A DNA stretch of 64,000 nucleotides from Gnetum montanum (GCA_015680685.1 MNCI01001321.1:319614-383613); one strand, 5' to 3'. Positions 47,231 to 58,680 are shown, counted from the first letter of the stretch. Made by a program: numbers and translations. Notes: a model not told the origin generated them from the letters alone.

Positions 47231-49920
47231 GGGCTTACAATTAACTTATAAAATATTATTCAATGACTCATCATTCTTTCACAACAGATTAAAGCTAGTC
47301 CCATATATTTTAACCAAAAATACAAAATAGAGACTAGACACATTACAAGGTTAATATTAAGGATACACAAATGTTCAAAATTGACCATGACTATCACACA
47401 TACAAGCCACCTCAGTGAGAAAAACTAGGGAATGGTGGTTGAGAATGAAATATTCTTGATGTATCTAATTGATATGGGAAGACTCTTGAAGTGTTGTGAA
47501 AGGACATATGAAATATCTTTGTGGATGGGCCACTACCATATATCATTCACACTAACACCTTTTATATCATCCACTTCAAGATTGTCTTACACTAGCTCCA
47601 TTTGCACTCATTCAAAAGATCCCTACTAGGCACACACCCAACTCAAAGTTTGAGAGTGTATTTTCTTACATTCAGATATCTCTCTAGAGGGTGATCTCTC
47701 TAGTATAGATGTTAGATTCAAGGATTATTGTTTCTTCTATTCCTCTAATATTGATGATTCTTTAACAAAATCATAGACTGAGCCCTAATATTATTCAATC
47801 TTATCATGGGTTTTCCTAGAGTACCCTAAACATAATCGCCTACACATGGCAAGCTATGAAAATGCTAAAAATCAAGTTTCCTAGGCATTTTACTATCATT
47901 GCAAAAAATGTGCATTAAAATAATGATAAGTATAACTCTTGGGTCCACAAGAGAAACATAATTATAGTTATTAAAAATATGTTTCTCTTATGGCTCCAAT
48001 CTTGCATTCTACTTTTCTATCACTTTTCTTTACTTTCAATGATCTAAACAAGACCCTGGTAAATTCTATTAATCATTTTCTTATTGTTCTTTTCATTGGC
48101 ATTGTCCGTATGGTTTAAGCCATGTATCTTACAATTCAATCATGGGGGAGATACAAATTTAGGTATTTATTTTATAATTTAGAAATTTATTTAAAATAAT
48201 CTACATTATTTTCCTTCTTGTCAATGCCTAGGGTTCAAATAAGCATGGAAGTTATTCAAAACCTTGAAGATTAGCCCTAAGTAAGCCATAAAAGAAGCCA
48301 AAAGGAAAAGATACTAAAAATTACTCTGGATGATATTTAAATTCATGGGATTTGAATCATAACATTAAAATAGCTCATTCCCATGATTCAAGAACTAGAA
48401 AAGAGAGGGAGTTATAAAAATGAAAGATAAATATGACACCCAAAGATTAAATGAACAGGCATAATCAAGATAAGGTGGGAAGAGATAGTCATGATTAAAT
48501 CTTAAAGCTTATTGAATCGTAATCATATAAGTGGGAGATCAATCAAGTGTTTTATGCCATATAATCCCTACCATCTCTTAGGAGGTAAGATCAAGTTTAT
48601 TTTCTTATAATTCCAAGCTAGCAAATTTTCACAAGTGGGTTCTTCCTATAGAAAGCACCTATCTTACTTGCCCTTGTGAAACCTATTGATAGCCCATTTA
48701 TAGATTCCCAGAAATTAGTGTGACATTAGCATCAAATGCAAGTCAACCTCTTGGATGGTCCAATCTCATCCTCTATTTTACCTAGTTGACTTTCTTCCAT
48801 GTATAATAGTGTGCCAGAATGGAAAGAGAAAGATGGAGAATGAATTCATATTCAAAAGAGGAAAGGTGAGAGTGTAACATCATTGGATCCCTAGCCAATT
48901 GTTCAATTAGCTCATGGGAGTACATGAACATTTCCTACACATCATGAGAGATCTAGTGCTACATTCCTTCACTGCTACTCATTGACACAATGGTAATAGA
49001 TCTTCAAGTATCCTTCGCAAGCATAAGGTTTTAACTATTACTACTAGTGCCATCTTGTATTGATTATTTTGTAGTGTAACCATTGGTAAAACTAATATTC
49101 TTATTAAAGTATTTTGTTAAAGTTTTGTATTCTTAGATTTTATAAGTATTGATGCTTGATCATAGATATTTTATATATTTTATGGTTAAATGTTAAAATC
49201 TAATTACCTTAAGAAGTTTTTCTTATGGGAGTTATCATGCCTTTACATAATCATTGACTATGTGTATCTCATTCTTTATGCGCATTAAATTATGAATATT
49301 TTATTCTTTATTATACATATTTAGTTAGCATATTTTATTCTTTATTATACACATGTAATTATATAATACTATGTTTATGGAGTATTTAGGACATAAACCT
49401 TACCTAGGCTATACCCCCTATCATTTTTAACATCAAATGGGAATTTTTAGCTAATTTTAAAATTATAATTTAATATTGCATAAAATAGCTTTATTAAGGA
49501 AGTATATTAGGATGATACCCTATCTATAATCTAGCCTTACAAATTCATTTGGGATAGTGAAAAATGCCTTATGATGCTCAAAATATCAAATTTTTAGTTT
49601 ACCAGAGATTCCATATGGGTTTTGACATTTGACTTGTAGAGCTATGTTGAGTAATGTTTAGATATGATTTTAGCATGTGGATGTGTAATGTGCTTGATAT
49701 GAGCTTTCTAGGTTCAAATGAATTTTGATTTAGAGTTCCCATATGTCTGTTATCAATCTTTGAACCTTGAGGGTCTTAGTGGAAGGAAGAAACTAGAAAA
49801 TAAGCTTATGAAAATATTTCCAAAAATTTAATAAAAAAAGTTAACTTTGTTTAAATTCCACATGAAAAGGAAAAGGTGGTTTTAGAAAGTATAATATAAA
49901 ATATAAACATTATGTTATAA
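47231..49920. other. AT-rich sequence, no gene seen
   Basis: Only short open frames with no known motif. A small tandem duplication of about 39 bp (TATTTTATTCTTTATTATAC) is at about 49298-49360. Confidence 0.4.
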
Positions 49921-49924
49921 AAGA

Positions 49925-50135
49925 TTATATATGATATGTATATAACATACATATGACATACTTTTTCCTAGTGGCTTTGTCTTTTTGCTTCATTTCTTTT
50001 GTTCTAAATTTGGATTTTTTTTAATAAAGCATTATCTATAACATGTATATAACATAACATGGCATATGTTTTCTTGATGGCTTTGTATTTTTGCTTCATT
50101 ACCTTTGTTGTGAATTTGGGTTTTTTTAAGTTTAA
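49925..50135. repeat. ~115-bp tandem duplication
   Basis: Two copies (about 49925-50040 and 50041-50135) sharing ATGTATATAACATA, GGCTTTGTxTTTTTGCTTCAT and TTTGTT...GAATTTGG. The two halves differ at many sites, so the duplication is old. Confidence 0.65.
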
Positions 50136-50577
50136 ATCATTTCAAGTCATGTTTCTTTTGTTTCAAAAAAATTTTGTAAATTTTTACCTTGTGTATAGAT
50201 GTATCCAAACTATGTATCACATAACATGTGATCCTTCTATTTATGAATAGTCACAACTTTTGCATATTTTTGGGGTAGCACATTTAACTCAGCATTGGGA
50301 AAAAATAACACATTCAGAAAATAATAACTTATGGATATTTTGAGCATGTATGAATGTGTCTGACATGTCGGAATAATTGAAATAATCATTTAAGAGATCC
50401 ATAAATTAAATAATTTTGTAAGACACCTAATATGGGACTAGTTAGTTAATGGACAAGAATTGTCAATGAATTAATCATGTTACTTGAAGATTATGCATTT
50501 AGTTAGCATCATGCCTTATTTAGGGTGGTGTAAGGAGCTATGATCTTACAACAACTGATGAAGTGTCAAAAGTCATT

Positions 50578-50690
50578 GCGTCGACTGGGCCGCATATATG
50601 GGGCTACGTATACGCAGCCGCATCGATGCGGCCCCATCGACACAGCCACCCCATGTCGACGAGGCCCCGTATACACAGCACCCTTCCCGG
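50578..50690 (+). promoter_or_regulatory. CpG-rich U3 repeats upstream of the solo LTR TATA box
   Basis: Short words recur: GTCGAC, CGTATACGCAG / CGTATACACAG, GCATCGATGCGG, GGGGC. Several are palindromic. The density of CpG is far above the surroundings. Probably the enhancer region of the LTR promoter; the binding factor is unknown. Confidence 0.55.
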
Positions 50691-50693
50691 ATC

Positions 50694-50701
50694 TATAAAT
50701 A
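50694..50701 (+). promoter_or_regulatory. TATA box of the solo LTR
   Basis: TATAAATA, conserved in both LTRs of the nested element (minus strand, 4165-4172 and 10973-10980) and in the LTR at 59978 (60420-60427). Confidence 0.7.
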
Positions 50702-50822
50702 TGAGGGCCTTCCACCTCATTTAGGCATCTTTTTGAGTAGTGATAGCGAAGCTCTTGCAGTTTGCTCCCGCAAGAGAGAATATTTTCCAAGTGCCCACAA
50801 CAGGTGTATGAAAAGCGATCGA

Positions 50823-50877
50823 ATCTTTATTCGAGCGTTGATGTATCTGAGCCCATTGGTGTGACGGCAATAAAGAT
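50823..50877 (+). terminator. Poly(A) signal inside a conserved inverted repeat
   Basis: ATCTTTATT (50823-50831) and AATAAAGAT (50869-50877) form a perfect 9-bp stem around a 37-nt loop, with the AATAAA signal inside the 3' arm, about 170 bases after the TATA box. The arrangement is kept in the nested element's LTRs and, as 7 bp, in the LTR at 59978. Confidence 0.6.
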
Positions 50878-52200
50878 GAACTGTTCATGCAATCCTTGCA
50901 GCATTTGGACTTAGTTGTTTCATGCATTTAATAGTTTAATATGTTTATGCTTTCTTAATCATTTATTTATGTTTAATTAGTTACTCGTCAATTATTTATG
51001 TTTTCACTATTATAGTTTCAATCATTAGAGTTCATTCATAGTTTGTAAAAGACATAAGTACGACCATCTCAAACGTAATCCAAACACTTGGTAAACCCAG
51101 TGATGCTTAACGTTTGGTAACCCAGCAGTGTTAGGAAATGCTTAGAATGTGCTCGGAGGATGGGACTGGATGCTTATGCTAGGAGTAGTTAGCATATACA
51201 TGAGGATAATTAGAAATTAGATAATAGTTTATTCATTACTTCCATACCTCACTTAGTCACTGAAAAAGATAATTAAAAAGATATAAAAATCATTAGCCTT
51301 AGTCTCACTTAACCATCGCAATAGAACTTTACAAGTGAGATTAGGATGACAATGACCGTTCTAACCCAAGGTTTCACTGGTTAGAAGTCTGGTGCATGTC
51401 AAGTGCTTCCAGTCTGTGGAGTTCGACCGGATCGCGTGTGAACACTCGTATTCATATGGTTGGGCATAGGGGTACCTAGCTGCTCATCAACAACTATATG
51501 ATTGATGCTAGTCAAACATAATCCAATAGTTGAAAATGACATTATATGAGGATTATACTCAATAGTCAGATAGTTTCATACATGAGGGCTAGTTTAACTT
51601 AGTATCAACCTTGTAGTTATTCTAAATTCCTAATGTTGGAAACTTATGGAAATACCACTATTAGAGAAAACTAACCAATAATGATTAAATTATGCATTTT
51701 ATGGTTAACTATAACTTCCTGTTGGGTAGAAACAATGCATTCAGACAATAATTGGTAGATATTTTAGGCATGTATAGCAGTGTTTGGCATGTTGGAATGC
51801 TTGAAACAATCATCTGAGAGATCCATAAACTAAATAATTTTGTAAGATAATTAATATGGAACTAATCAATCAATAGACAAGCATTGTAGGAAAACTGATC
51901 ATGTTACTTTAGGATTGTACATGTAGTTAGTATCATGCTTTGTTCAAGGTGGTGTGAAGAGCTAGGATCTTATGATAGCTATAGGATTGATACTAGTGAA
52001 AACATAACCAAACAATTAGAAATGGCATTACATGAGGGTTCTACTTAATAGTTAGATAGTGTCATACATGAGGGTTAGTTTAAGTTAGTTTCAACCTTAT
52101 AGTTATTCTAATGTTTGATGCTAGAAACATAATAGAAATATCATTGTTAGAGAAAACCAAACAGTAATGATAAAACTATGCATGTTATAGTTAACTATCA

Positions 52201-53849
52201 GTTAATGTTTATGTGGATAAATAGTTTAGCTATACCAATAATATATCTTGCAGCATGGGCTCCATCCTTTAGTCATGTTCTAGGGAGCTTCTACTTCATT
52301 TTTTTCTACTATGAAGGTGTTCTAATGCTTCCTACATATATTCTATGCACATTTATTAGGAATATTTATAGGTGGTCAAGGTGGAGATAGAAAAAAGATC
52401 AACATTGGATGAAAGATTATCCCTTTATGTATTTCATGTTATGTTTTGCCCATTTCATGGATTTGCAATTTGGGCCATGAATATGAAATTTCTGTTGAAC
52501 TCTAATTTATGTTGTAACAAGGCTTAAGTGGGTATTAATAAATTAATGTAGATTTTAAGTAGTTTCTAATTTATTAAGTTTTTCAAGTTATTTACACGCA
52601 TATATGATCATAAGTGTTTATATTGGTTAAGGATTTGTTAAGTGATTAAGTTTTATTTTTCACATCCCTGTAAGTGATTTTATAGTTTATCTATTATTAA
52701 TTTTAAGATGTGAAATGTAACAAAGAAACTCAAGTGATGTATGGTCTATGAAAAAACTTATAGGCCCTACCATATGATAATATTTTAAACTTTTTGGCCA
52801 TATCGATAGTTGTATTAATTCCAAAAATAAAAAAATTGAAGGAAGGAAAGCATGACAAAGTGCAAGGAAGTATTGATGAATTATTCCATACATTGTAAGG
52901 AAGGGAGATGAGCATGGTATATATAAAGAACTCTTACCTACCCAAAGTGAAATGTTATATGATATGATTATGTGAGAGATCTTTACTATGAATGTGTATT
53001 AAGACCTTCATATCCTTTCTTAGGAAACCTATTTGGCATCATAACTTAGATATCATTTCAAGATATTACAAAGTGAGGGGAAGAAAAGAGATACATTATG
53101 AAAGATTATGATAATTCACCAATAGATAGAACCACTTATGAAGTATAAAGAAACCCAAGCTCCTACTTCATGACTATATAAATAAGATATAGGAATACAT
53201 AAGAATGTAAATCAATGAAAAGTAAGACAACATTAGAACAATAACCAAAGAAGCAATCATAAGCCAAAAATGTACATGAAGGTGGTGATACAAAGAAAAT
53301 GAAAATAAGATAAAAGATGTTTCTAGCATTACCAAATGATACTCAAGGAAGACGTGAAGTAAGAAGTTGAAGTCTTGGATATGCCCAATACAAAAAGGCA
53401 TACTAATATATCATGAATTTGAATACATTTAGCAGAGTGAATTGAATGAAGGTGTCATGAAAGAAGTAGCTATGAAGGTTATGAAGGAAGAAGGAGAGAT
53501 TATGTTAAGGTAGTAGTCCATTAGTTGTTGTAGTACAGCTGAACCAACTTAGTGATGGATCATTAAAGAAGTTTATAGTCATCCAACTCACATAATACTA
53601 AGAATATTAACTTAGAACATCATAAGTATGCCATGAGCCCATGATGCAAAGAAGTAAAAATAAGATAAAAGTTGTAGTAGTACTAATAAAAGAGTAACAC
53701 TACTAAAACATAATAAGTTCTTACAAACTTAGTACAACCTAACATGGGATAACAATAAGTCCAAAGATGATGTTATAATTTTCTAGAACCAAAAAAAAAT
53801 ATTTGTTATAGACTATCTATGATAGCTTATGATAGGTACTAAATTACAA
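52201..53849. other. AT-rich sequence, no gene seen
   Basis: Contains short hydrophobic open frames (for example 52190-52390 + and 53174-53401 -) without known motifs or start context; I take them as chance frames in AT-rich DNA. Confidence 0.4.
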
Positions 53850-53975
53850 ATTAGATCAATGTAACTTTGTTCATCACTAAGAGGATTTGTAAGTAGTTAG
53901 TAAAAAAAAAACTCTAACAAATACAATGAGCTAACCACTGGAGCCATCTATCACTGGATTTGTAAAGAAAAGGAA
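53850..53975 (-). mobile_element. SINE-like repeat with tRNA-type promoter (copy S1)
   Basis: The minus strand reads CTTTACAAATCCAGTGATAG followed by GATGGCTCCAGTGGTTAGCTC, the latter an A-box-like tRNA start (plus 53928-53946). The same lead and A-box recur at 58130-58215 and 58360-58415. The B-box part is lost here, replaced by an A/T run. Confidence 0.5.
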
Positions 53976-54019
53976 GAAGAGGGGAGGTGGGTAGGACTTT
54001 TTAGGGGAAGGGTGGGTGG

Positions 54020-54961
54020 TGTAGGGGGCTACACCTCAATAGATCCCAATAGGACCCAATCCATAACTTCTAAGCAGATTTAGCTTAGAAAGTAAGAATA
54101 ACACAATGAAATATATAAAAATTCCATTTTATTAAGAAAATTATCATATACATAGAGACCACATCAAAGATGAGGAACCAAGCTCAACTCACAACCCTCC
54201 CAAGGATCTTAGAGGCCATACTTATCCACTCTTTATTCTCAATTACTCATAATGATGTCCAAGCTTAAGACAAGATACTTATAAGAGATTCTCTAACCTC
54301 TCTTAAGTACTCTCCCTTGCCTCTCACTCAACTTCCTTGCACAAGCTCTCCTCCCTCAACTCTCATGAGCCTTCTCTCCTACTCATGGTTAGGGTTATGC
54401 TCTTTCGTGCACTAATAATATTGAATTACATCAATATTTATAAGCAACTGAAAGATTAAAATCCTAGAAACCTTTTCTTAACTCAACTTGAGGTTCTTTA
54501 GATGTTTCCAAAGTATTTTCTCCTTCCCCCTAGTTTTTTCCATCTTGCTTTGGCTATTTCCCAAATTGGAATGAGCATTAGAGCTTTTTCCCTTGCCAAC
54601 TTAGACATCTATAGTTTTTCTTAGACATCTACTATGAAAGCCCTGCTTTCAGGTGAGACGTCTACTATTTTTGGTAGACATCTACTTTAGTCCATAGACA
54701 TCTATACTTTAGGTTAGACATCTAAGGTAAGACATCTATCCTATAGGTGCCAAAAATAAAAATGTTCTTTTTGATGCCTAGAACCTTTGGATACCTCTAA
54801 ACAAGTTCCCATAGACCCTGGAACCTCCTAAACTCATCAAAATGAGCCAAAAACATCCCAAAACATGCCAAAACATCCAAAAATCATCCTCAACAAAATC
54901 AACACTAAACAACACATAACATGTAGGGTAGAATAAGGGGATTGGAAGAGGTGTCCCTACA
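54020..54961 (-). repeat. 3' LTR of the TR-GAG element
   Basis: 942 bp, TATA box (minus) at 54435-54442. U3 holds about 290 bp not present in the other LTR, including seven copies of AGACATCTA (54603, 54623, 54656 with one change, 54676, 54696, 54716, 54730), mostly 20 bp apart. Confidence 0.85.
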
Positions 54962-55354
54962 TGAGCTCTCCCACACTTAAAAATTTCATGGTTTATGACC
55001 TCTCATAAGTTGGAAGGCATCATGCCCCCATGACTCAAGGCCATCATAATAATGATGACTCCATGCATTACAAATATGAGAATGAGTATCATCTAAGGTT
55101 TTTGTTTTGAGCTTTCCTTATTCATGGAGGTTTGTCCTCATGCCTCACCATGCTTTCAATATTTGAGTATCTCCTTGTAATGCTTCCCTTACATCCCCAT
55201 AATGACTCAAACCTACACAAAAGTGATACAAAATTATGGAAAAATATTTTTTAGCATAAATCCATGGAGTAGGCCTCCTAGCACTATGACCAACTAGCAA
55301 TGGCATTTCTCCACTTGTTGCCAACTAATCTTCCTTATTCTTCCAACATCTTTT

Positions 55355-55813
55355 TCACAACAAAAATTTCAGTCTAACACCTACACAAGTGCCCAAAAGC
55401 ATTAACCAATATACTACTTCCATCAACACCGAAGATTGAATAGTAGCATAATCACCCTTCTTCTCATTCATATGAGAATCCAAGCAATTACTCATAGCAT
55501 CTATATCAAATGCATCCTCTTTGGCATTAAAGAAAATTTCATCATCAGAAATAGCATTCACCCTTACAATCTCCTTACAACTATGAAGCATCAATGTAGA
55601 ATTTAAATTACCAAGCTTACTATTAATAATAGTGGACAATAACATAAACTTGTGTTTATCTTGCTTCATAGTCCAACTATCATTTTTTCCATCAAAAATA
55701 GCCTTATTATCATAATTCCAAGGTCTACCAAATATGAGATCCAAATAATCAATAGTCAATACATCATAAAGAATTTGATTATGAAAACTCCCAACAAAAT
55801 AATCAATAAGGCA
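55355..55813 (-). pseudogene. Protease C-terminal part of the TR-GAG element
   Basis: Frame with LDLIFGRPWNYDNKAIFDGK followed by a KHKFML segment, the usual GRPW-x-YD...DG...K block after chromovirus proteases. The frame continues about 90 residues without RT motifs and ends before the LTR. A frameshift or stop at about 55760-55815 separates it from the active-site half. Confidence 0.7.
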
Positions 55814-56497
55814 CTATTCCTTAAATTTCTTATAATGATTCTTCATTAACCAATGCACTTTGTATGGATTAGCGTAAGGAATTGTGGCTAACTTTAATGA
55901 CTTCACTACCTTGGCAGAAATTACATTTTCTTGTGCTCCACTATCAATGAGCACACTCAAAAAATTATCCTTAACATCACAATGATTTCTAAATAAACTC
56001 TTCCTCATAACATCCTCATTGGCACTAAAATGTCCAATAAAAGTCCAACTATTCAGTCCACTGTGATTAATAATATGCAAAGGCTCATGTTCACATACCT
56101 TCTTTGAAGATTCAAGTTCATCATCTTGCATTGTTTGAATTTCCTTACCCTTATAGGCATTCTTCTTTGTCTTTATGCATTTCCATTGTTTATGACCTAA
56201 TTTTCCACAATTATAACATATATCTTTACCATGATCTTTACCTCTTGGAGACCATTCCCTTCTTCTTCCCCTTCTAGGAGAAGTAGACTCTATTTCCTTC
56301 TTCTTTGGCTCATCTTCACCATCCTCCTTGGATGATTTCTTTGAATTGTGAGTGGTGTCTTTCTCATCCTTTTTCTTATGATTTCTGTCTCTATTTAGGC
56401 CAAATTTTGTGATTTTCATTCTAGCCTTGAGAGCAAGACCATAGGCTTCATCAAGAGTATTAGGCTCATAGAATGCTAATTCTTGTTGATATGGCAT
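55814..56497 (-). CDS. gag C-terminus with zinc knuckle and protease active site (TR-GAG element)
   Basis: A 227-codon open frame. Residues about 45-90 are Lys/Glu/Arg-rich, then a perfect zinc knuckle CYNCGKLGHKQWKC (CX2CX4HX4C), which binds RNA, then near residue 185 LSVLIDSGAQENVISAKVV, the retropepsin active site D-S-G-A. The start Met is inside gag; the frame is open upstream apart from stops near 56500-56680. This is the best preserved retrotransposon coding segment in the window and fits a chromovirus-type gag-pro. Confidence 0.8.
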   Translation of the reverse strand: MPYQQELAFYEPNTLDEAYGLALKARMKITKFGLNRDRNHKKKDEKDTTHNSKKSSKEDGEDEPKKKEIESTSPRRGRRREWSPRGKDHGKDICYNCGKLGHKQWKCIKTKKNAYKGKEIQTMQDDELESSKKVCEHEPLHIINHSGLNSWTFIGHFSANEDVMRKSLFRNHCDVKDNFLSVLIDSGAQENVISAKVVKSLKLATIPYANPYKVHWLMKNHYKKFKE

Positions 56498-57284
56498 CCC
56501 TAAATCACTAATGAAGTTAGATGCTTGCTCATACTTTGTCCACTAAACATCATTCATTTCCAAGGCTTTACAAAATTCAACATAAAAATCCCTTACCTCT
56601 TTATCTCCTTATCTAAGAAATTTTAGCTTCTTGATGACTTCATGATGGAAGGATGTCCTCTCAAATTTCTTTTAGCATGAACTCCATGAGTTGCCAACTC
56701 TTAATAGGTCTTCCATGTTCTTTAAGGTATTTGAAACATTTCTTGGCCCACCATTTAGCTACCAATCCTTCAAGTTTTCTCTCAACAAGATGAATCACTG
56801 TCTCACTAGAAAGTTGCTCAATAAGAAAATACTTACTCATAGTTTTAAGCTAAGAAAGAAAGAAATCTATACCTTCAACACCTTTAAATATGGAAATATC
56901 CATATGAGGAACTCTTAAAGAACTTCTTAATATCTTTACAAATGTGTCATCATCACTTTCCTCATTATTAAAAGGAAGCCTTCACTCATACCTATGAGTT
57001 CTAGTCCCATCTCTCCTTCAAGTTCTTTGATCATGTCTTCCTCTTGATCCTTGTAGCGATGCAAAAGGATTCTCATCTTCAATCTTCTATTCACTTCTTA
57101 AAGTTTCTTTGAAATCTTGGTGTTTGTCGATCCTTACTTTGGAAATAACTTCTTGCATTTCAATCACAAAAAGCCTTGAAGGAGGCTTTGAGTTCTTGAA
57201 TCTCTTGTCCAAGATCTGGATTAGTCTTCTTCTTAGGTGCCATACCTTTCTTTCAACTTTTGTGAATGTGTGGATTCTTCTAAA
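56498..57284 (-). pseudogene. gag N-terminal and capsid part of the TR-GAG element
   Basis: From about 57240 to 56500: an N-terminal helical part (LIQILDKRFKNSKPPSRLFV), then capsid wording ISIFKGVEGIDFFLSWLKTM-like and KLEGLVAKWWAKKCFKYLKE, which match the W-W region of plant Ty3 gag. A few stops. The frame joins the zinc-knuckle part at 56497. Confidence 0.7.
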
Positions 57285-57307
57285 CCTTTGCTTCAATATC
57301 AATTTGG

Positions 57308-57963
57308 TGTAGGGGTTTGCACCTCGATAAATCCCAATATGATCCAATCCACAACTTCCAAGTAGATTTAGCGTAGAAAGTAAGAACAACACAATGAAAT
57401 ATATAAAAATTCCATTTTATTAAAAAAATTATCAAATACATATAAAATACATCAAGGATGAGGAGCCAAGCTCAACTCAAAACTCTCCCAAGGATCTTAG
57501 AGGCCACATTTATCCTCTCTTAATCCTCAATTGCTCACAGTGGAATCTAAGCTCAAGACAACATACTTATAAGATATTCTTCTAACCTTTCTCAAGTACT
57601 CTCCCTTGCCTCTCACTCAACTTCCTTGCACAAGCTCTCTTCTTACACAAGCTCTCCTCCGTCAACTCTCATGAGCCTTCTCTCTTGCACATGGTTAGGG
57701 TTATGCTCTTTCTTGCACTAATAATAGTGAATTACATCAATATTTATAAGCAACTGAAAGATTAAAATCCTAGAAACCTTTTACTTAACTCAACTTGAGG
57801 TTCTTTAGATGTTTCCAAAGTCTTTTCACCTTCCCCCTAGTTGTTTCCATCTTGCTTTGGCTATTTCCAAGAATCAACATCCAAGAATCATCCTCAACAA
57901 AATCAATACAAAGACACATAACATGTACGGTAGAACAAGGGGATCAAAAGAGGTGTCCCTACA
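57308..57963 (-). repeat. 5' LTR of the TR-GAG element
   Basis: 656 bp, TATA box (minus) at 57741-57748. It lacks the AGACATCTA-repeat part of U3 present in the other LTR. The two LTRs are otherwise closely similar. Confidence 0.85.
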
Positions 57964-58029
57964 CCAAGGAGGGTGGGGTAGGGGTGTGTGGGTGTTGATG
58001 GAAGGAGAGGAAACTTGAAGTAATTTGAC

Positions 58030-58215
58030 TGTAGGTACACCCCAAGACATATAGCCAACAATATACATTACAAGAATTATATAGCTAACAATATACATTA
58101 TATGAATTATAGAATAAAATAATGCCCTAAGTGTGACTCAAATTAGTAACACCTTGCCTAATAGGACAATGAGCTACTCACTTGTGCGACCTATCACTAG
58201 ATTTTGTAAAGGAAA
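58030..58215 (-). mobile_element. SINE-like repeat (copy S2)
   Basis: Minus strand: CTTTACAAAATCTAGTGATAG, then an A-box-like GGTCGCACAAGTGAGTAGCTC, a B-box-like segment (GTGTTACTAATTTGAGTC), and a tail ending CTTGGGGTGTACCTACAGT. A 32-bp unit (ATATAGC-AACAATATACATTA) is repeated twice in the tail (58040-58100). Confidence 0.55.
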
Positions 58216-58254
58216 AGTAGGGGGAGGAAAGTGGTATTAAAACTTCAAAGAATG

Positions 58255-58415
58255 ACTATATTTACACATTAAGCCATATAACCAACATGAGACTTCAGAA
58301 GAATTTTAGATGACTATAACTAAGTCTCAAGTATGACTTTGAATTGGTAACCTTTTGCATAACAAGATAATGAGTTAACCACTTGAGTCACTTATCACTA
58401 GCTTTTGTAAAGGAT
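58255..58415 (-). mobile_element. SINE-like repeat (copy S3)
   Basis: Minus strand: CTTTACAAAAGCTAGTGATAA, A-box-like GTGACTCAAGTGGTTAACTC, B-box-like AGGTTACCAATTCAAAGTC, then a tail with GGTTATATGGCTTAATGTGT. Best-preserved tRNA-like head of the three minus copies. Confidence 0.55.
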
Positions 58416-58504
58416 AAAGGTTCTTTTCCTCAAATTATAAATAGATAAAAAAAACCAATTATGATTCATTAATGGATAATCTATACCATTTAACATCTTC
58501 CTTA

Positions 58505-58680
58505 ACAAATAATGAGGTGGTAACCTAGTGGTAAAACTCTTGATTTTAAAGCTTCAAGTCATGGGTTCAATTTGAGTAAGTATGCTAAGTTATAAAGTTC
58601 TAATTGGACTATATACCTTGGGGTGTACCTATAATATAATTATTTTGAGGTTCTAACACCCCACCCCAACATCTCCCTTA
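58505..58680 (+). mobile_element. SINE-like repeat (copy S4)
   Basis: Plus strand: AGGTGGTAACCTAGTGGTAA (A-box-like), ATGGGTTCAATTTGAG (B-box-like) about 45 bases later, and a tail ATATACCTTGGGGTGTACCT shared with S2. The A/B spacing fits RNA polymerase III promoters of tRNA-derived SINEs. Confidence 0.6.

Larger units (their letters stand above)
50556..51489 (+). repeat. Solo LTR of the Athila-like family
   Basis: A 934-bp LTR from TGATGAAG to GCTCATCA, with ends that are inverted copies (TGATGA/TCATCA). Same family as 3373-4213 and 10233-11118. It is flanked by perfect duplications ACAAC (50551-50555 and 51490-51494), the product of recombination between two LTRs of one insertion. It keeps a full, CpG-rich U3 (50578-50690), TATA box 50694-50701 and the inverted 9-mers around the poly(A) signal (50823-50831, 50869-50877). 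It is better preserved than the LTRs of the nested element. Confidence 0.92.
50290..52200. repeat. ~480-bp tandem duplication, first unit split by a solo LTR
   Basis: Unit 1 is 50290-50555 plus 51490-51720; unit 2 is 51722-52200. Shared words include GAGAGATCCATAAA, AATAATTTTGTAAGA and CATACATGAGGG. Unit 2 has no LTR and so shows the empty site: GATCTTATGATAGCTAT where unit 1 has GATCTTACAAC, the LTR, then ACAACTATAT. Confidence 0.8.
54020..57963 (-). mobile_element. Short chromovirus-type element with LTRs and gag-pro only (TR-GAG type)
   Basis: A 3944-bp element: LTRs 54020-54961 and 57308-57963, both starting TGTAGGG and ending CCCTACA, with an internal region of only 2.35 kb. That region encodes gag and the start of protease on the minus strand, then ends at the LTR; RT, RNase H and integrase are absent. 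Such gag-only elements (TR-GAGs) are known in plants and depend on other elements for enzymes. An initiator-tRNA-Met-like primer site (57285-57301, TGATATTGAAGCAAAGG) lies 6 bases inside the 5' LTR. No 5-bp target duplication was found (GGTGG vs CCAAG). Confidence 0.8.

Noticed and set aside
53174-53401. Very hydrophobic 75-codon minus frame
   Set aside because: AT-rich DNA gives Phe/Leu/Ile-rich frames by chance; no signal, start context or copy elsewhere.
58505-58580. A true tRNA gene
   Set aside because: The acceptor stem does not pair and the anticodon arm cannot be formed; the tail is shared with other repeats, so a SINE-like repeat fits better.
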